44,177 nucleotides of DNA from CAZLIC01 sp964559535 (GTDB lineage: Bacteria > Pseudomonadota > Alphaproteobacteria > Rhodobacterales > Rhodobacteraceae). Positions 8,083-16,495 of this stretch are shown here, piece after piece; the stretch's first letter is position 1, and each line of letters begins with the position of its first letter. The stretch covers positions 1-44,177 of the forward strand of contig CAZLIC010000029.1 in assembly GCA_964559535.1 (NCBI GenBank), written 5' to 3'. Below the pieces are notes generated by a model that had not been told where the DNA came from, made no database searches, and worked only from the letters and a program-made list of their open reading frames with translations. A program made the translations under genes and the position numbers.

Positions 8083-9249
8083 ATGTTGTCGTTCCTCTCC
8101 CGCGTCGGCAAGACGTTCCGGCGCGCCAGCGCGTTTCTCTCGGTCGCCGCACTGGCCGCCTGCACCACTCTCACCACGGGTGGCGGCCCGGCCGTACGGC
8201 CCGGCCAGCCGGTGCCCGTCGCACTTCTGGTCCCCGGCGGCGGATCGGCCAATGACGAGGTGCTGGCACGGTCGCTGGCCAACGCCGCGCGGCAGGCCAT
8301 CGCCGACCTCGGCGGCGCCGCGCAGATTGACCTGCGCGTGTACCAGACCGGCGGCAGCCCCGGCACGGCGCAGGCCATGGCCATCCGGGCGGTGGATGAA
8401 GGCGCTGCCATCATCCTGGGCCCCGTCTATGCGCAAGAGGCGAACGCGGTGGGCGTGGCGGTGGCGCCGCGCGGCGTGTCGGTGCTGTCGTTCTCGAACA
8501 ACCCCGACATCGCCGGCGGCAACGTGTTCATCCTCGGGCCAACCTTCGCCAACACGGCATCCCGTCTGGCTCGCCATGCCGTGCGCAACGGGGCGGGCCG
8601 CATCGCCGTGGCCTATGACCGCACCCCGGCCGGAGAGATCGGGCGTGCGGCGATCGAGGCAGGGGTGCGCGGCGCAGGCGGCTCCGTGGTCACCTCGCAG
8701 GGCTATGAATTCAGCCAGAACGGCATCGTTTCGGCGGCGCCGGTCATCGTTTCGGCGGCCAAGGCGAACGGCGCAACCGGCCTGTTCCTGACCGCCGACA
8801 GTGCGGGGGCCCTGCCGCTGATCACGCAGCTTCTGTCGGAGAACGGCCTGCCGCCCGCAACCACGCGGTACATCGGCCTGACCCGGTGGGACATTCCGGC
8901 GGCCACGCTGGCCTTGCCGGGCGTGCAGGGCGGCTGGTTCGCGTTGCCCGACCCCGGCCTCTATGCCCAGTACCAGACCCGCTACCAGGCGGCCTATGGC
9001 GAAGCGCCGCACCCGATTTCGGGCCTGGCCTATGACGGCATCGCCGCCATCGGCGCGCTCGTGCGCAACGGGCGCGACCTGTCGCCGGGTTCACTCACCC
9101 AGGGCGCCGGGTTTGCCGGGGTGACCGGCATCTTCCGGCTGCGCGCCGACGGCACCAACGAACGCGGCCTCGCCATCGCGCAGGTCCAGAACAGCCAGGT
9201 GGTGGTGATTGACCCCGCGCCCCGCAGCTTTGGCGGTGCCGGGCTCTGA
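8083..9249 (+). CDS. LppC/LpoA-like penicillin-binding protein activator, lipoprotein
   Basis: The protein has 388 residues. The N-terminus is a lipoprotein signal: basic residues, a hydrophobic stretch, and the lipobox LAAC with Cys27 as the lipidated residue. The rest is a periplasmic-binding-protein-like fold (VPVALLVPGG, AIILGPVYAQEANAV, SVLSFSNNPDIAGGNVFILG) as in LpoA/LppC proteins, which activate PBP1A in gammaproteobacteria. It lacks the long N-terminal helical domain of E. coli LpoA, as is normal in alphaproteobacteria, so activator function is inferred. ATG at 8083 was chosen because it places the signal peptide correctly; GTG at 8074 is possible. It overlaps glnD. Confidence 0.88.
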   Translation: MLSFLSRVGKTFRRASAFLSVAALAACTTLTTGGGPAVRPGQPVPVALLVPGGGSANDEVLARSLANAARQAIADLGGAAQIDLRVYQTGGSPGTAQAMAIRAVDEGAAIILGPVYAQEANAVGVAVAPRGVSVLSFSNNPDIAGGNVFILGPTFANTASRLARHAVRNGAGRIAVAYDRTPAGEIGRAAIEAGVRGAGGSVVTSQGYEFSQNGIVSAAPVIVSAAKANGATGLFLTADSAGALPLITQLLSENGLPPATTRYIGLTRWDIPAATLALPGVQGGWFALPDPGLYAQYQTRYQAAYGEAPHPISGLAYDGIAAIGALVRNGRDLSPGSLTQGAGFAGVTGIFRLRADGTNERGLAIAQVQNSQVVVIDPAPRSFGGAGL

Positions 9250-12016
9250 CCCGGCCCCGGTTCCCGTTTCCCCGCTGATCCCGGCGCAAGATCTGTTCGA
9301 CGGTCCCGCTCTGGTGGCCGCCATTGCGCAGGACCTGCGCGCGGCCAGGCAGGACGCCGCCTCGGCCCAGGGCCGCGCCGTGGTCGTGCGCCACCTGTCG
9401 GTGGCCCGCCAGCAGGCGCGCGACCGGCTGGCTGCCGCCTTTGCCGCCCGCCCGCACGAAGCCCGCGCCATGATCGCCGCCGAGGCGCTCCTGATGGATG
9501 GCGTCATCACCGCCGTCCTCGCCGTCGCCACCACCCTGGCCCATCCCACCCCCACACCCACCGAGGCGGAACGCATCGCGCTTTTGGCCGTGGGCGGCTA
9601 TGGCCGGGCCGAGATGGCGCCGCATTCCGACGTGGACCTTCTGTTCCTGTCACCGTGGAAGATCACGCCCTGGGCCGAAAGCGTGATCGAGACCATGCTC
9701 TACACACTGTGGGACCTGAAGCTGAAGGTCGGCCATGCCAGCCGTACCGTGAAGGAATGCGTGAAGGCCGCACGCGACGACATCACCGTGCGCACGGCGC
9801 TTCTGGAACACCGGTTCCTTGCAGGCCACCGCCCGCTGGCCGACGAACTGGCCGAAAGGCTGTGGAGCGACCTGTTCCGCGCCACCGGGCCGCAGTTCAT
9901 CGAGGCCAAGCTGGCCGAGCGCGCCGAGCGTCACAAACGTCAGGGCGGGCAGCGCTATGTGCTGGAGCCCAACATCAAGGAAGGCAAGGGCGGCCTGCGT
10001 GACCTGCAGACGCTGTACTGGATCGGCAAGTACCTGAACCGGGTGGAAACCCCGCAAGGTCTGGTGGCCGCGGGCCTGTTCGGCCGCGAGGAATACGAAA
10101 CCTTCGCCCGGGCCGAGGATTTCCTGTGGTGCGTGCGCTGCCACCTGCACCTGATCGCGGGCCGCGCCATGGACCAGCTGACCTTCGACGTGCAGGTCGA
10201 GGTGGCCGCGCGCATGGGTTACCGCGATGCGGGGGGGCGGCGGGCGGTCGAGCACTTCATGCAGGACTACTTCCGCCATGCCACCAAGGTGGGCGAACTG
10301 ACGCGTATCTTCCTGACCGGGCTGGAAGCACGGCACGTGAAGGGCGAGGCACGGATCGCGGGCCTGTTCCGCCGCCGCGTGCCGGTGCGCCCGGGCTTCA
10401 AGGTGATCCAGGGGCGGCTTGACGTGGCCGAACCGGCCGCTTTCCTGACCGACAAGCTGAACCTTCTGCGCGTGTTCGAGGAAGGCCTGCGGTCGGGGTA
10501 CCTTCTGCACCCCAACGTGATGCGCCTTGTCACCGCCAACCTGAATCTCATCGACGAAGAGATGCGCACCAACCCCGAAGCCGCGCGCCTTTTCCTGGAC
10601 CTCATGCTGGCCCACGGAAACCCTGAACGCGCGCTGCGGCGGATGAACGAGCTGGGCGTGCTCTCGGCCTTCGTGCCCGAGTTCGAGCCGGTCGTGGCGA
10701 TGATGCAGTTCAACGTCTACCACCACTACACGGTGGACGAGCACATCATCCAGACCATCCGCTGCCTGGCGCAGATCGAGAAGGGGGAACTGGTCGAGGA
10801 CCTTCCGCTGTCCTCGTCCATCCTGAAGGCGGGCGTGAACCGGCGGGTGCTGTATGTGGCGCTGCTGCTGCACGACATCGGCAAGGGCCGCCCGGAGGAC
10901 CATTCCATCCTGGGCGCGCAGATCGCCCGCCGGGTGGCGCCCCGGCTGGGGCTGGAGCCCGAGGAAGCCGAAACCGTGGAATGGCTGGTGCGCCATCACC
11001 TCTTGATGTCCGACATCGCGCAGAAGCGCGACATCAGCGATCCCCGCACGGTGCGCGACTTTGCCAAGGCGGTGAAGACGAAAAAGCGGCTGGACCTGCT
11101 GACGGTGCTGACGGTCTGCGACATCCGCGGGGTCGGCCCGAACACCTGGAACAACTGGAAGGCCATGCTGCTGCGCAAGCTGTACCGCGACACCGCGGAT
11201 GCGCTGGAAGGCGGGCTCGAGGCGGTGAACCGCGAGCAGCGCGAGGACGAGGCCAAGCGCGCCCTTGCCGCCCGGCTGAAGGACTGGCCGCAGGCCGCCA
11301 TCGACGCCGAGCTGGGCCGCCATTACGCCCCCTACTGGCAGGGCCTTCCGGCCGAGACGCAAGAGGTGTTCGCCCGCCTGTTGCGCGGTCTGGGCGAGGC
11401 GGAAATCCGCATCGACCTGCACCCCGACGCCGACCGCGACGCCACCCGCGCGGCCTTTGCCCTGGCCGACCACCCCGGCATCTTCTCGCGGCTGGCCGGC
11501 GCACTGGCCCTTTCAGGCGCCAACATCGTGGACGCCCGCACCTACACCTCGAAAGACGGCTATGCGACCGCGGTGTTCTGGATTCAGGATGCCGAGGGCA
11601 GGCCCTATGACATTGCCCGCCTGCCCCGCCTGCGCAGCGTGATCCAGCGCACGCTGAAAGGAGAGATCGTCGCGCGCGATGCCTTCCGCGACCGCGACCG
11701 CGTGAAGAAGCGCGAACGCGAATTCCGCTTTCCCACCCACATCACCTTCGACAATGACGGGTCCGAAATCTATACGATCATCGAAGTGGACACGCGCGAC
11801 CGGCCCGGCCTCTTGTACGACCTGACGCGCGCGCTGGCCTCGGCGCATGTCTACATCGCCAGCGCAGTGATCGCGACCTATGGCGCGCAGGCGGTGGATA
11901 CCTTCTACGTCAAGGACATGTTCGGGCTGAAGCTGTACCAGAAGCACCGGCAGGAAGCGCTGGAAAAACGCCTGCGCACGGCCATCGCCGAAGGCGCCGA
12001 ACGGGCCGCCGGATGA
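9236..12016 (+). CDS. glnD: Bifunctional PII uridylyltransferase/uridylyl-removing enzyme
   Basis: The protein has about 926 residues. GlnD senses glutamine and adds or removes UMP on PII proteins, setting nitrogen regulation. The nucleotidyltransferase domain shows GGYGRAEMAPHSDVDLLFL at about 120-138, with the catalytic Asp pair at about 132/134. A helical GlnD domain follows, then an HD phosphohydrolase domain (LLLHDIGKGRPEDHS near 545) for deuridylylation, and two C-terminal ACT domains starting near 735 and 840 for glutamine sensing. All parts are intact. GTG at 9236 overlaps the end of the preceding lipoprotein gene; TTG at 9209 is an alternative start. The stop overlaps the murJ start. 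Confidence 0.95.
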   Translation: MPGSDPAPVPVSPLIPAQDLFDGPALVAAIAQDLRAARQDAASAQGRAVVVRHLSVARQQARDRLAAAFAARPHEARAMIAAEALLMDGVITAVLAVATTLAHPTPTPTEAERIALLAVGGYGRAEMAPHSDVDLLFLSPWKITPWAESVIETMLYTLWDLKLKVGHASRTVKECVKAARDDITVRTALLEHRFLAGHRPLADELAERLWSDLFRATGPQFIEAKLAERAERHKRQGGQRYVLEPNIKEGKGGLRDLQTLYWIGKYLNRVETPQGLVAAGLFGREEYETFARAEDFLWCVRCHLHLIAGRAMDQLTFDVQVEVAARMGYRDAGGRRAVEHFMQDYFRHATKVGELTRIFLTGLEARHVKGEARIAGLFRRRVPVRPGFKVIQGRLDVAEPAAFLTDKLNLLRVFEEGLRSGYLLHPNVMRLVTANLNLIDEEMRTNPEAARLFLDLMLAHGNPERALRRMNELGVLSAFVPEFEPVVAMMQFNVYHHYTVDEHIIQTIRCLAQIEKGELVEDLPLSSSILKAGVNRRVLYVALLLHDIGKGRPEDHSILGAQIARRVAPRLGLEPEEAETVEWLVRHHLLMSDIAQKRDISDPRTVRDFAKAVKTKKRLDLLTVLTVCDIRGVGPNTWNNWKAMLLRKLYRDTADALEGGLEAVNREQREDEAKRALAARLKDWPQAAIDAELGRHYAPYWQGLPAETQEVFARLLRGLGEAEIRIDLHPDADRDATRAAFALADHPGIFSRLAGALALSGANIVDARTYTSKDGYATAVFWIQDAEGRPYDIARLPRLRSVIQRTLKGEIVARDAFRDRDRVKKREREFRFPTHITFDNDGSEIYTIIEVDTRDRPGLLYDLTRALASAHVYIASAVIATYGAQAVDTFYVKDMFGLKLYQKHRQEALEKRLRTAIAEGAERAAG

Positions 12017-13557
12017 AGCCCATCCGGCTGATCTCCTCTGTCCTCACCGTCGGGGGGTGGACGCTCTTGTCGCGCGGGGCGGGCTTTGCGCGCGACGTGA
12101 TGATGGCCGCCTACCTGGGCGCGGGCCCGGCAGCCGAGGCCTTTCTGGTGGCTTTCTCGCTGCCCAACATGTTCCGCCGCTTCTTTGCCGAGGGCGCCTT
12201 CAACATGGCCTTCGTGCCCATGTATGCCAAACGGCTGGAAGGCGGCGAGGATGCGAACGCCTTTGCCCGCGATGCCTTCAGCGGCATGGCGGGGCTGCTG
12301 TTCGTCTTCTCGATCCTCGGCACACTGGCCATGCCGTGGCTTGTCTGGGCCATGGCTTCGGGCTTTGCGGGCGATGCACGGTTCGACCTGGCCGTTCTCT
12401 ATGGCCGCATCGGATTCTGCTACATCCTGTTCATCTCGCTGGTGGCGCTGATCTCGGGCGTGCTGAACGCGCATGGCCGGTTCACCGAGGCCTCCTTCGT
12501 GCCGGTGCTGATGAACCTGCTGTTCATCGCAGCCATGTTGCTGGCCGACAGGTTCGGCTGGGATCAGGGCCTGACGCTGGCCTGGACCGTGCCGGTGACG
12601 GGCGTCGCGCAGTTCGCCTTCACCTGGTGGTCGGCGCGGCGGATGGGCATCCGCTTCGGCCTGCGCCGGCCCCGCCTGACCCCGGAACTGAAACACCTTG
12701 CCCTCATCGCCGGCCCCGCCGTGCTGGCAGGCGGCGTGGTGCAGGTGAACCTGCTGGTCGGCCGTCAGGTTGCCAGCTTTACCGAAGGCGCCGTGGCCTG
12801 GCTCGCCTATGCCGACCGGCTGTACCAGCTTCCCCTTGGCGTCGTCGGCATCGCCATCGGTACCGTCCTGCTGCCCGACCTTGCCCGCCGCCTGCGCGCG
12901 GGCGATGCGCAAGGCGGGCAGGACAGCTTCAACCGCGGCACCGAATTCGCGCTGGCGCTGACGCTGCCCGCTGCCGCGGCCCTGATCGTGATTGCCGGGC
13001 CGCTGTGTCAGGTGCTGTACCAGCGCGGCGCCTTCACCGTGGCCGATGCCGCCGCCACGGCCGCGGCCCTGGCCGCCTATGGCGCGGGCCTGCCCGCCTT
13101 CGTGCTGCACAAGGTGTTCCAGCCGCTCTACTATGCCCGCGAAGACACCCGCAGCCCGTTCCGCTTTGCCGTGGTGTCGATGGTGGTGAACGCGGTGCTG
13201 GCCGTCGCCCTGATGCCGCTCCTGGGTTACATGGCCGCTGCGGTGTCGCTGACCGTGTCGGCCTGGGGCATGGCGTGGCAGCTGTGGCGCGGCGCCCGCG
13301 CGATGGGGCCCGAGGCCGCCTTCGACACCCGCCTGCGCAGCCGCCTGCCGCGCATCCTGGCCGCCGTGGCCGTGATGGCCGCGGTGCTGGGCGGGCTGTC
13401 CTGGGCGCTGGACGCAGCCCTTGCCACCCCCACCCTGCGCTACGGCGCGCTGGCCGCCCTGGTGGGCGCAGGCATCGCCAGCTACTTCGCCGCCGGTTTC
13501 GCGCTGGGCGCCTTCCGCATGTCCGAGTTCCGCGCGGCGCTGCGGCGAAACCGCTGA
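12013..13557 (+). CDS. murJ: Lipid II flippase
   Basis: The protein has 514 residues with about fourteen hydrophobic segments, matching MurJ/MviN of the MOP superfamily. It moves lipid II across the inner membrane for peptidoglycan synthesis. The N-terminus (LLSRGAGFARDVMMAAYLGAG) and the following segment FLVAFSLPNMFRRFFAEGAF are highly characteristic, with basic residues known to be important in MurJ. The ATG overlaps the glnD stop (ATGA), so the two are translationally coupled, as in other alphaproteobacteria. The gene ends just before copy 2 of the double-hairpin element. Confidence 0.96.
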   Translation: MKPIRLISSVLTVGGWTLLSRGAGFARDVMMAAYLGAGPAAEAFLVAFSLPNMFRRFFAEGAFNMAFVPMYAKRLEGGEDANAFARDAFSGMAGLLFVFSILGTLAMPWLVWAMASGFAGDARFDLAVLYGRIGFCYILFISLVALISGVLNAHGRFTEASFVPVLMNLLFIAAMLLADRFGWDQGLTLAWTVPVTGVAQFAFTWWSARRMGIRFGLRRPRLTPELKHLALIAGPAVLAGGVVQVNLLVGRQVASFTEGAVAWLAYADRLYQLPLGVVGIAIGTVLLPDLARRLRAGDAQGGQDSFNRGTEFALALTLPAAAALIVIAGPLCQVLYQRGAFTVADAAATAAALAAYGAGLPAFVLHKVFQPLYYAREDTRSPFRFAVVSMVVNAVLAVALMPLLGYMAAAVSLTVSAWGMAWQLWRGARAMGPEAAFDTRLRSRLPRILAAVAVMAAVLGGLSWALDAALATPTLRYGALAALVGAGIASYFAAGFALGAFRMSEFRAALRRNR

Positions 13558-13568
13558 GCGCCGCGCCC

Positions 13569-13618
13569 CAAATTCCTTGAAGCAAGGAATTTGCAATTTT
13601 CTTGCTTCAAGAAAATTG
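13569..13618. terminator. Double-hairpin 50-bp element, copy 2 (bidirectional terminator-like)
   Basis: The layout is the same as at 2771-2820. CAAATTCCTTG-AAG-CAAGGAATTTG (13569-13593) directly abuts CAATTTTCTTG-CTT-CAAGAAAATTG (13594-13618). Both stems are 11 bp and perfect. GC-rich flanks GCGCCGC (13558-13564) and GCGGCGC (13620-13626) could pair as an outer stem. It separates convergent murJ and the rhomboid gene. Stem sequences differ from copy 1 at several positions, yet pairing is kept. Confidence 0.8.
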
Positions 13619-13627
13619 TGCGGCGCC

Positions 13628-14311
13628 CTACCGGTTGCGCACCTTCGCCATCACCCGCGCCCAGCCGCCGGGGCTGACCACGAAGGACAGCAGGAATCCC
13701 GTGGCGAATCCTGCAAAGTCGGCAATCCATTCGGTTCCACCCCCGAACAGCACCCCGAACAGCAGCTGCGTGCCCAAGAGGAACGCGATCAGCGTGAAGG
13801 CCCGTGCCGGGTTTCCCCCCGTCATGGCCAGCCGCACCCACAGCATGAAGGTGAAGGCACCGATCAGCCCGTAAACCGCCGGATATCCGCCGATCAGCGC
13901 CGCTTCGGTGAACGGCAGCGCCGCATAGACCACCGCCCCCACCGCCGCCGACAGCAGCACCACGGCCACCACCGCCCACCAGCGATAGACCTCGCCCACG
14001 AACTTGCCCAAGGCCAGCAGGAACACCAGAACGAAGATGAAGTGCACGAAACTGGTGTGCACCAGCACGTAACTGACCAGCCGCATCAGCCCGTCCATCG
14101 GCCACTGGTCCGCCGCCCACATGCGCCGCAGATACTCGGGTGAAAACGCCAGCCGCTGCACCGCCTCCAGCCGCCAGCCCGCCCCCCCGGCCCCGCCAAA
14201 GCCGCGGGCGCCCAGTTGCAGCGCCACCTCCATGGCAATCAGCGGCAGCGCCAGAAGCCACACCACGGGCGGCAGCGGGTTCAGCGGCGGCGCATTGAAG
14301 TCGCGGTCCAT
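13628..14311 (-). CDS. Rhomboid-family membrane protein, predicted inactive
   Basis: The protein has 227 residues with about six membrane segments, the rhomboid core size. VHTSFVHFIFV at about 84-94 matches the H-x4-H-x3-N region of GlpG, but the oxyanion Asn is Val94. The GxSG nucleophile motif is replaced by GYPA (142-145, within GGYPAVYGLIGAF), with Pro144 where the serine should be. The TM6 catalytic His is Asp198 in ADFAGFATG. The protein is therefore probably a pseudoprotease, perhaps binding membrane clients. ATG at 14311 has GGGGAT upstream. Alignment was by eye. Confidence 0.85.
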   Translation of the reverse strand: MDRDFNAPPLNPLPPVVWLLALPLIAMEVALQLGARGFGGAGGAGWRLEAVQRLAFSPEYLRRMWAADQWPMDGLMRLVSYVLVHTSFVHFIFVLVFLLALGKFVGEVYRWWAVVAVVLLSAAVGAVVYAALPFTEAALIGGYPAVYGLIGAFTFMLWVRLAMTGGNPARAFTLIAFLLGTQLLFGVLFGGGTEWIADFAGFATGFLLSFVVSPGGWARVMAKVRNR

Positions 14312-14405
14312 AAGGCATCCCCAAAGCCGGGCAGCGGGCCGGATTGACCCCTCTGTCCCCAGCAGCTAAGCCCAACCAGCCTGAATTTCCAGCCGGAGCA
14401 CACCG

Positions 14406-15428
14406 ATGTCCGCCTTCTCTCCCCGCATCTTCTCGGGCATCCAGCCCTCGGGCGGCCTGACGCTGGGCAACTACCTGGGCGCGCTGAAGCGGTTCGTGGA
14501 CAAGCAGGACGAGGGCATTGAGACCGTCTACTGCGTGGTCGACATGCACGCGATCACCGTCTGGCAAGACCCCGGGAAGCTGCGCCACGCCACGCGCGAG
14601 GCGGCCGCGGGCTTTCTGGCGGCCGGAATCGACCCTGCGCGCTCGATCTTCTTCAACCAGTCGCAGGTCTCGGCCCATGTGGAACTGGGCTGGATTTTCA
14701 ACTGCGTGGCCCGCATGGGCTGGATGGGGCGGATGACCCAGTGGAAGGACAAGGCCGGCAAGAACGCCGAGGCCGCCTCGCTGGGCCTGTTTGCCTATCC
14801 CGCACTGATGGCGGCCGACATCCTGGCCTACAAGGCCACCATGGTGCCTGTGGGCGAGGACCAGCGCCAGCACCTGGAGCTTGCGCGCGACATCGCCATC
14901 AAGTTCAACAACGACTACGGGGTGAACTTCTTCCCCGTGGTGGAACCCGTCATCGAAGGTGCCGCGACGCGGGTCATGTCCCTGCGCGACGGCACGAAGA
15001 AGATGTCGAAGTCCGACCCGTCGGATCAAAGCCGCATCAACCTGACCGACACACCCGACCAGATTTCGCAGAAAATCCGCAAGGCCAAGACCGACCCCGA
15101 ACCGCTGCCCGACAGCCTGGACGGGCTGAAAGACCGGCCCGAGGCGCGCAATCTGGTGAACATCTACGCCGCACTGGCAGGCCAGACGCCGGAACAGGTG
15201 ATGGCCGAATACGCAGGCGCGCAGTTCGGCCGCTTCAAGCCCGCGCTGGCAGACCTTGCCGTGGCGAAACTGTCGCCCATCACCGACCGCATGACCCGGC
15301 TGATGCAGGACCCAGCCCAGATCGACCGAATCCTGGGTGAAGGCGCCGAGCGGGCTGATGCGCTGGCCCGGCCGGTGCTGGAAGACGTCTACCGCATCAT
15401 CGGCATGATCCGCTCGCGCCGCGGATGA
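14406..15428 (+). CDS. trpS: Tryptophanyl-tRNA synthetase
   Basis: The protein has 340 residues, typical for bacterial TrpRS, a class Ic synthetase that charges tRNA-Trp. The HIGH-type signature is PSGGLTLGNYLGAL, with TLGN at 19-22. The KMSKS loop is KKMSKSDPSDQSR near 198-210. FAYPALMAADILAYKA and VGEDQRQHLELARDIA are conserved family segments. ATG at 14406 follows GGAG. The stop overlaps the next gene's ATG, so the downstream membrane protein is translationally coupled. Confidence 0.96.
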   Translation: MSAFSPRIFSGIQPSGGLTLGNYLGALKRFVDKQDEGIETVYCVVDMHAITVWQDPGKLRHATREAAAGFLAAGIDPARSIFFNQSQVSAHVELGWIFNCVARMGWMGRMTQWKDKAGKNAEAASLGLFAYPALMAADILAYKATMVPVGEDQRQHLELARDIAIKFNNDYGVNFFPVVEPVIEGAATRVMSLRDGTKKMSKSDPSDQSRINLTDTPDQISQKIRKAKTDPEPLPDSLDGLKDRPEARNLVNIYAALAGQTPEQVMAEYAGAQFGRFKPALADLAVAKLSPITDRMTRLMQDPAQIDRILGEGAERADALARPVLEDVYRIIGMIRSRRG

Positions 15429-16495
15429 TCCGCGGGCTGGCCCGGGCGATCCTGTCGCTGGTGCTGGTCGCCTCACTGTGCGCCACGCTGTGGTCGGGCT
15501 GGCACATCACGCAGAACCCGGCCCTGCGCCCGGTGATCGAACTGCAGGGGCAGGCGCTGGCCGCAGCACTGGACCGTGCCACCGCCAGCGCCGCCACGCC
15601 CGAGGCCATTGCCGCGCGTCTGGACGCGCTGCTGGCGGAAGACCCGCGCAACTGGCTGGCGATCGACGCCGTCGAGCAGATCGCCACCGAACGCGGCATC
15701 GCCCTGCCCCCCGCCCTGACCGAGCGGCGTGCCGCGATCTGGGCCGAAGATGACAGCTGGACCTCGCGCGCCACCCGCTGCGGCGAATGCGTCATCGACC
15801 CTGCGTCCTGCTCGCTGTCGAACGCCGTCCTGTGCCAGGCACCGGTCGCCATCACCCCTGTCGGCGACGTGCTGGGGGTGGGCCGCGCCGGAGTCGCGGC
15901 GGCCACCGGCGGCCAGGTGGACGAGATCGACCTTGCGCTGTCGCTGGTGGGCCTGGGCGCCACCGCCGCCATCCTCGCCTCGGGCGGCTCCTCGGCCTCG
16001 GTCAAGGCGGGGGCGGGGGCGCTGAAGGTGGCGCGGCGGATGGATCTTGTGTCGCCCCGCCTGACCGCCACGCTGGCCGATGCCGCCCGGCAAGGAGTGG
16101 TGTGGGACGAGGTGTTCCGCCTGAACACCCTGACCGACCCCGACATCGCCCGCCTGATCCGCCCCGACGTGCTGGCTCCGGTGGCGGCCATCGGTGCCGA
16201 CCTGGCGCGCACCGCGGGCGCGCTGGATGCCACCCGCACCCTGCACCTGATGCGCCATATCGACGATGCCACCGACGCCCGTCGCATTGCCGATGCCGCA
16301 CAGGCCGTCGGGCCGCGCGTGGTGGGCCAGATGGAACTCTTGGGCAAGTCGCGCTTCCTGCGCGCCGGGCTGCGGCTGGGTGACGAGGCGGCGGCGCTGC
16401 TGGCGGGACTTGCCGGCCTCATGGCGACCTTCGCCAGCATGGTGGGCACCGCGCTTGGCAACATTGCCCTGCGCCGGTTGCGTCGCCTTGCCTAG
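15425..16495 (+). CDS. Membrane protein of unknown function with a four-cysteine cluster
   Basis: The protein has 356 residues and is not assigned to a named family. A hydrophobic segment at about residues 7-25 could be a signal anchor, and a second long hydrophobic stretch lies near the C-terminus (about 322-347, with AALLAGLAGLMATFASMVGTA). Between them is a mostly helical, Ala-rich region. A compact cysteine cluster, C119-x2-C122-x6-C129-x7-C137, is the most distinctive mark and could form disulfides if the central domain is periplasmic. It overlaps trpS by ATGA and converges on hemH, overlapping its end by 4 bp. Confidence 0.82.
   Translation: MIRGLARAILSLVLVASLCATLWSGWHITQNPALRPVIELQGQALAAALDRATASAATPEAIAARLDALLAEDPRNWLAIDAVEQIATERGIALPPALTERRAAIWAEDDSWTSRATRCGECVIDPASCSLSNAVLCQAPVAITPVGDVLGVGRAGVAAATGGQVDEIDLALSLVGLGATAAILASGGSSASVKAGAGALKVARRMDLVSPRLTATLADAARQGVVWDEVFRLNTLTDPDIARLIRPDVLAPVAAIGADLARTAGALDATRTLHLMRHIDDATDARRIADAAQAVGPRVVGQMELLGKSRFLRAGLRLGDEAAALLAGLAGLMATFASMVGTALGNIALRRLRRLA

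Noticed and set aside
9650..11473. 607-codon leftward open frame inside glnD
   Set aside because: It is antisense to an intact GlnD with all catalytic motifs. Its translation is low complexity and His/Gln-rich.
11905..15476. Two long leftward open frames (563 and 664 codons) opposite murJ, trpS and neighbours
   Set aside because: They are shadows of murJ, the rhomboid gene and trpS. One even reads through the double-hairpin element, giving the artefactual Leu/Lys/Gln stretch in its product.
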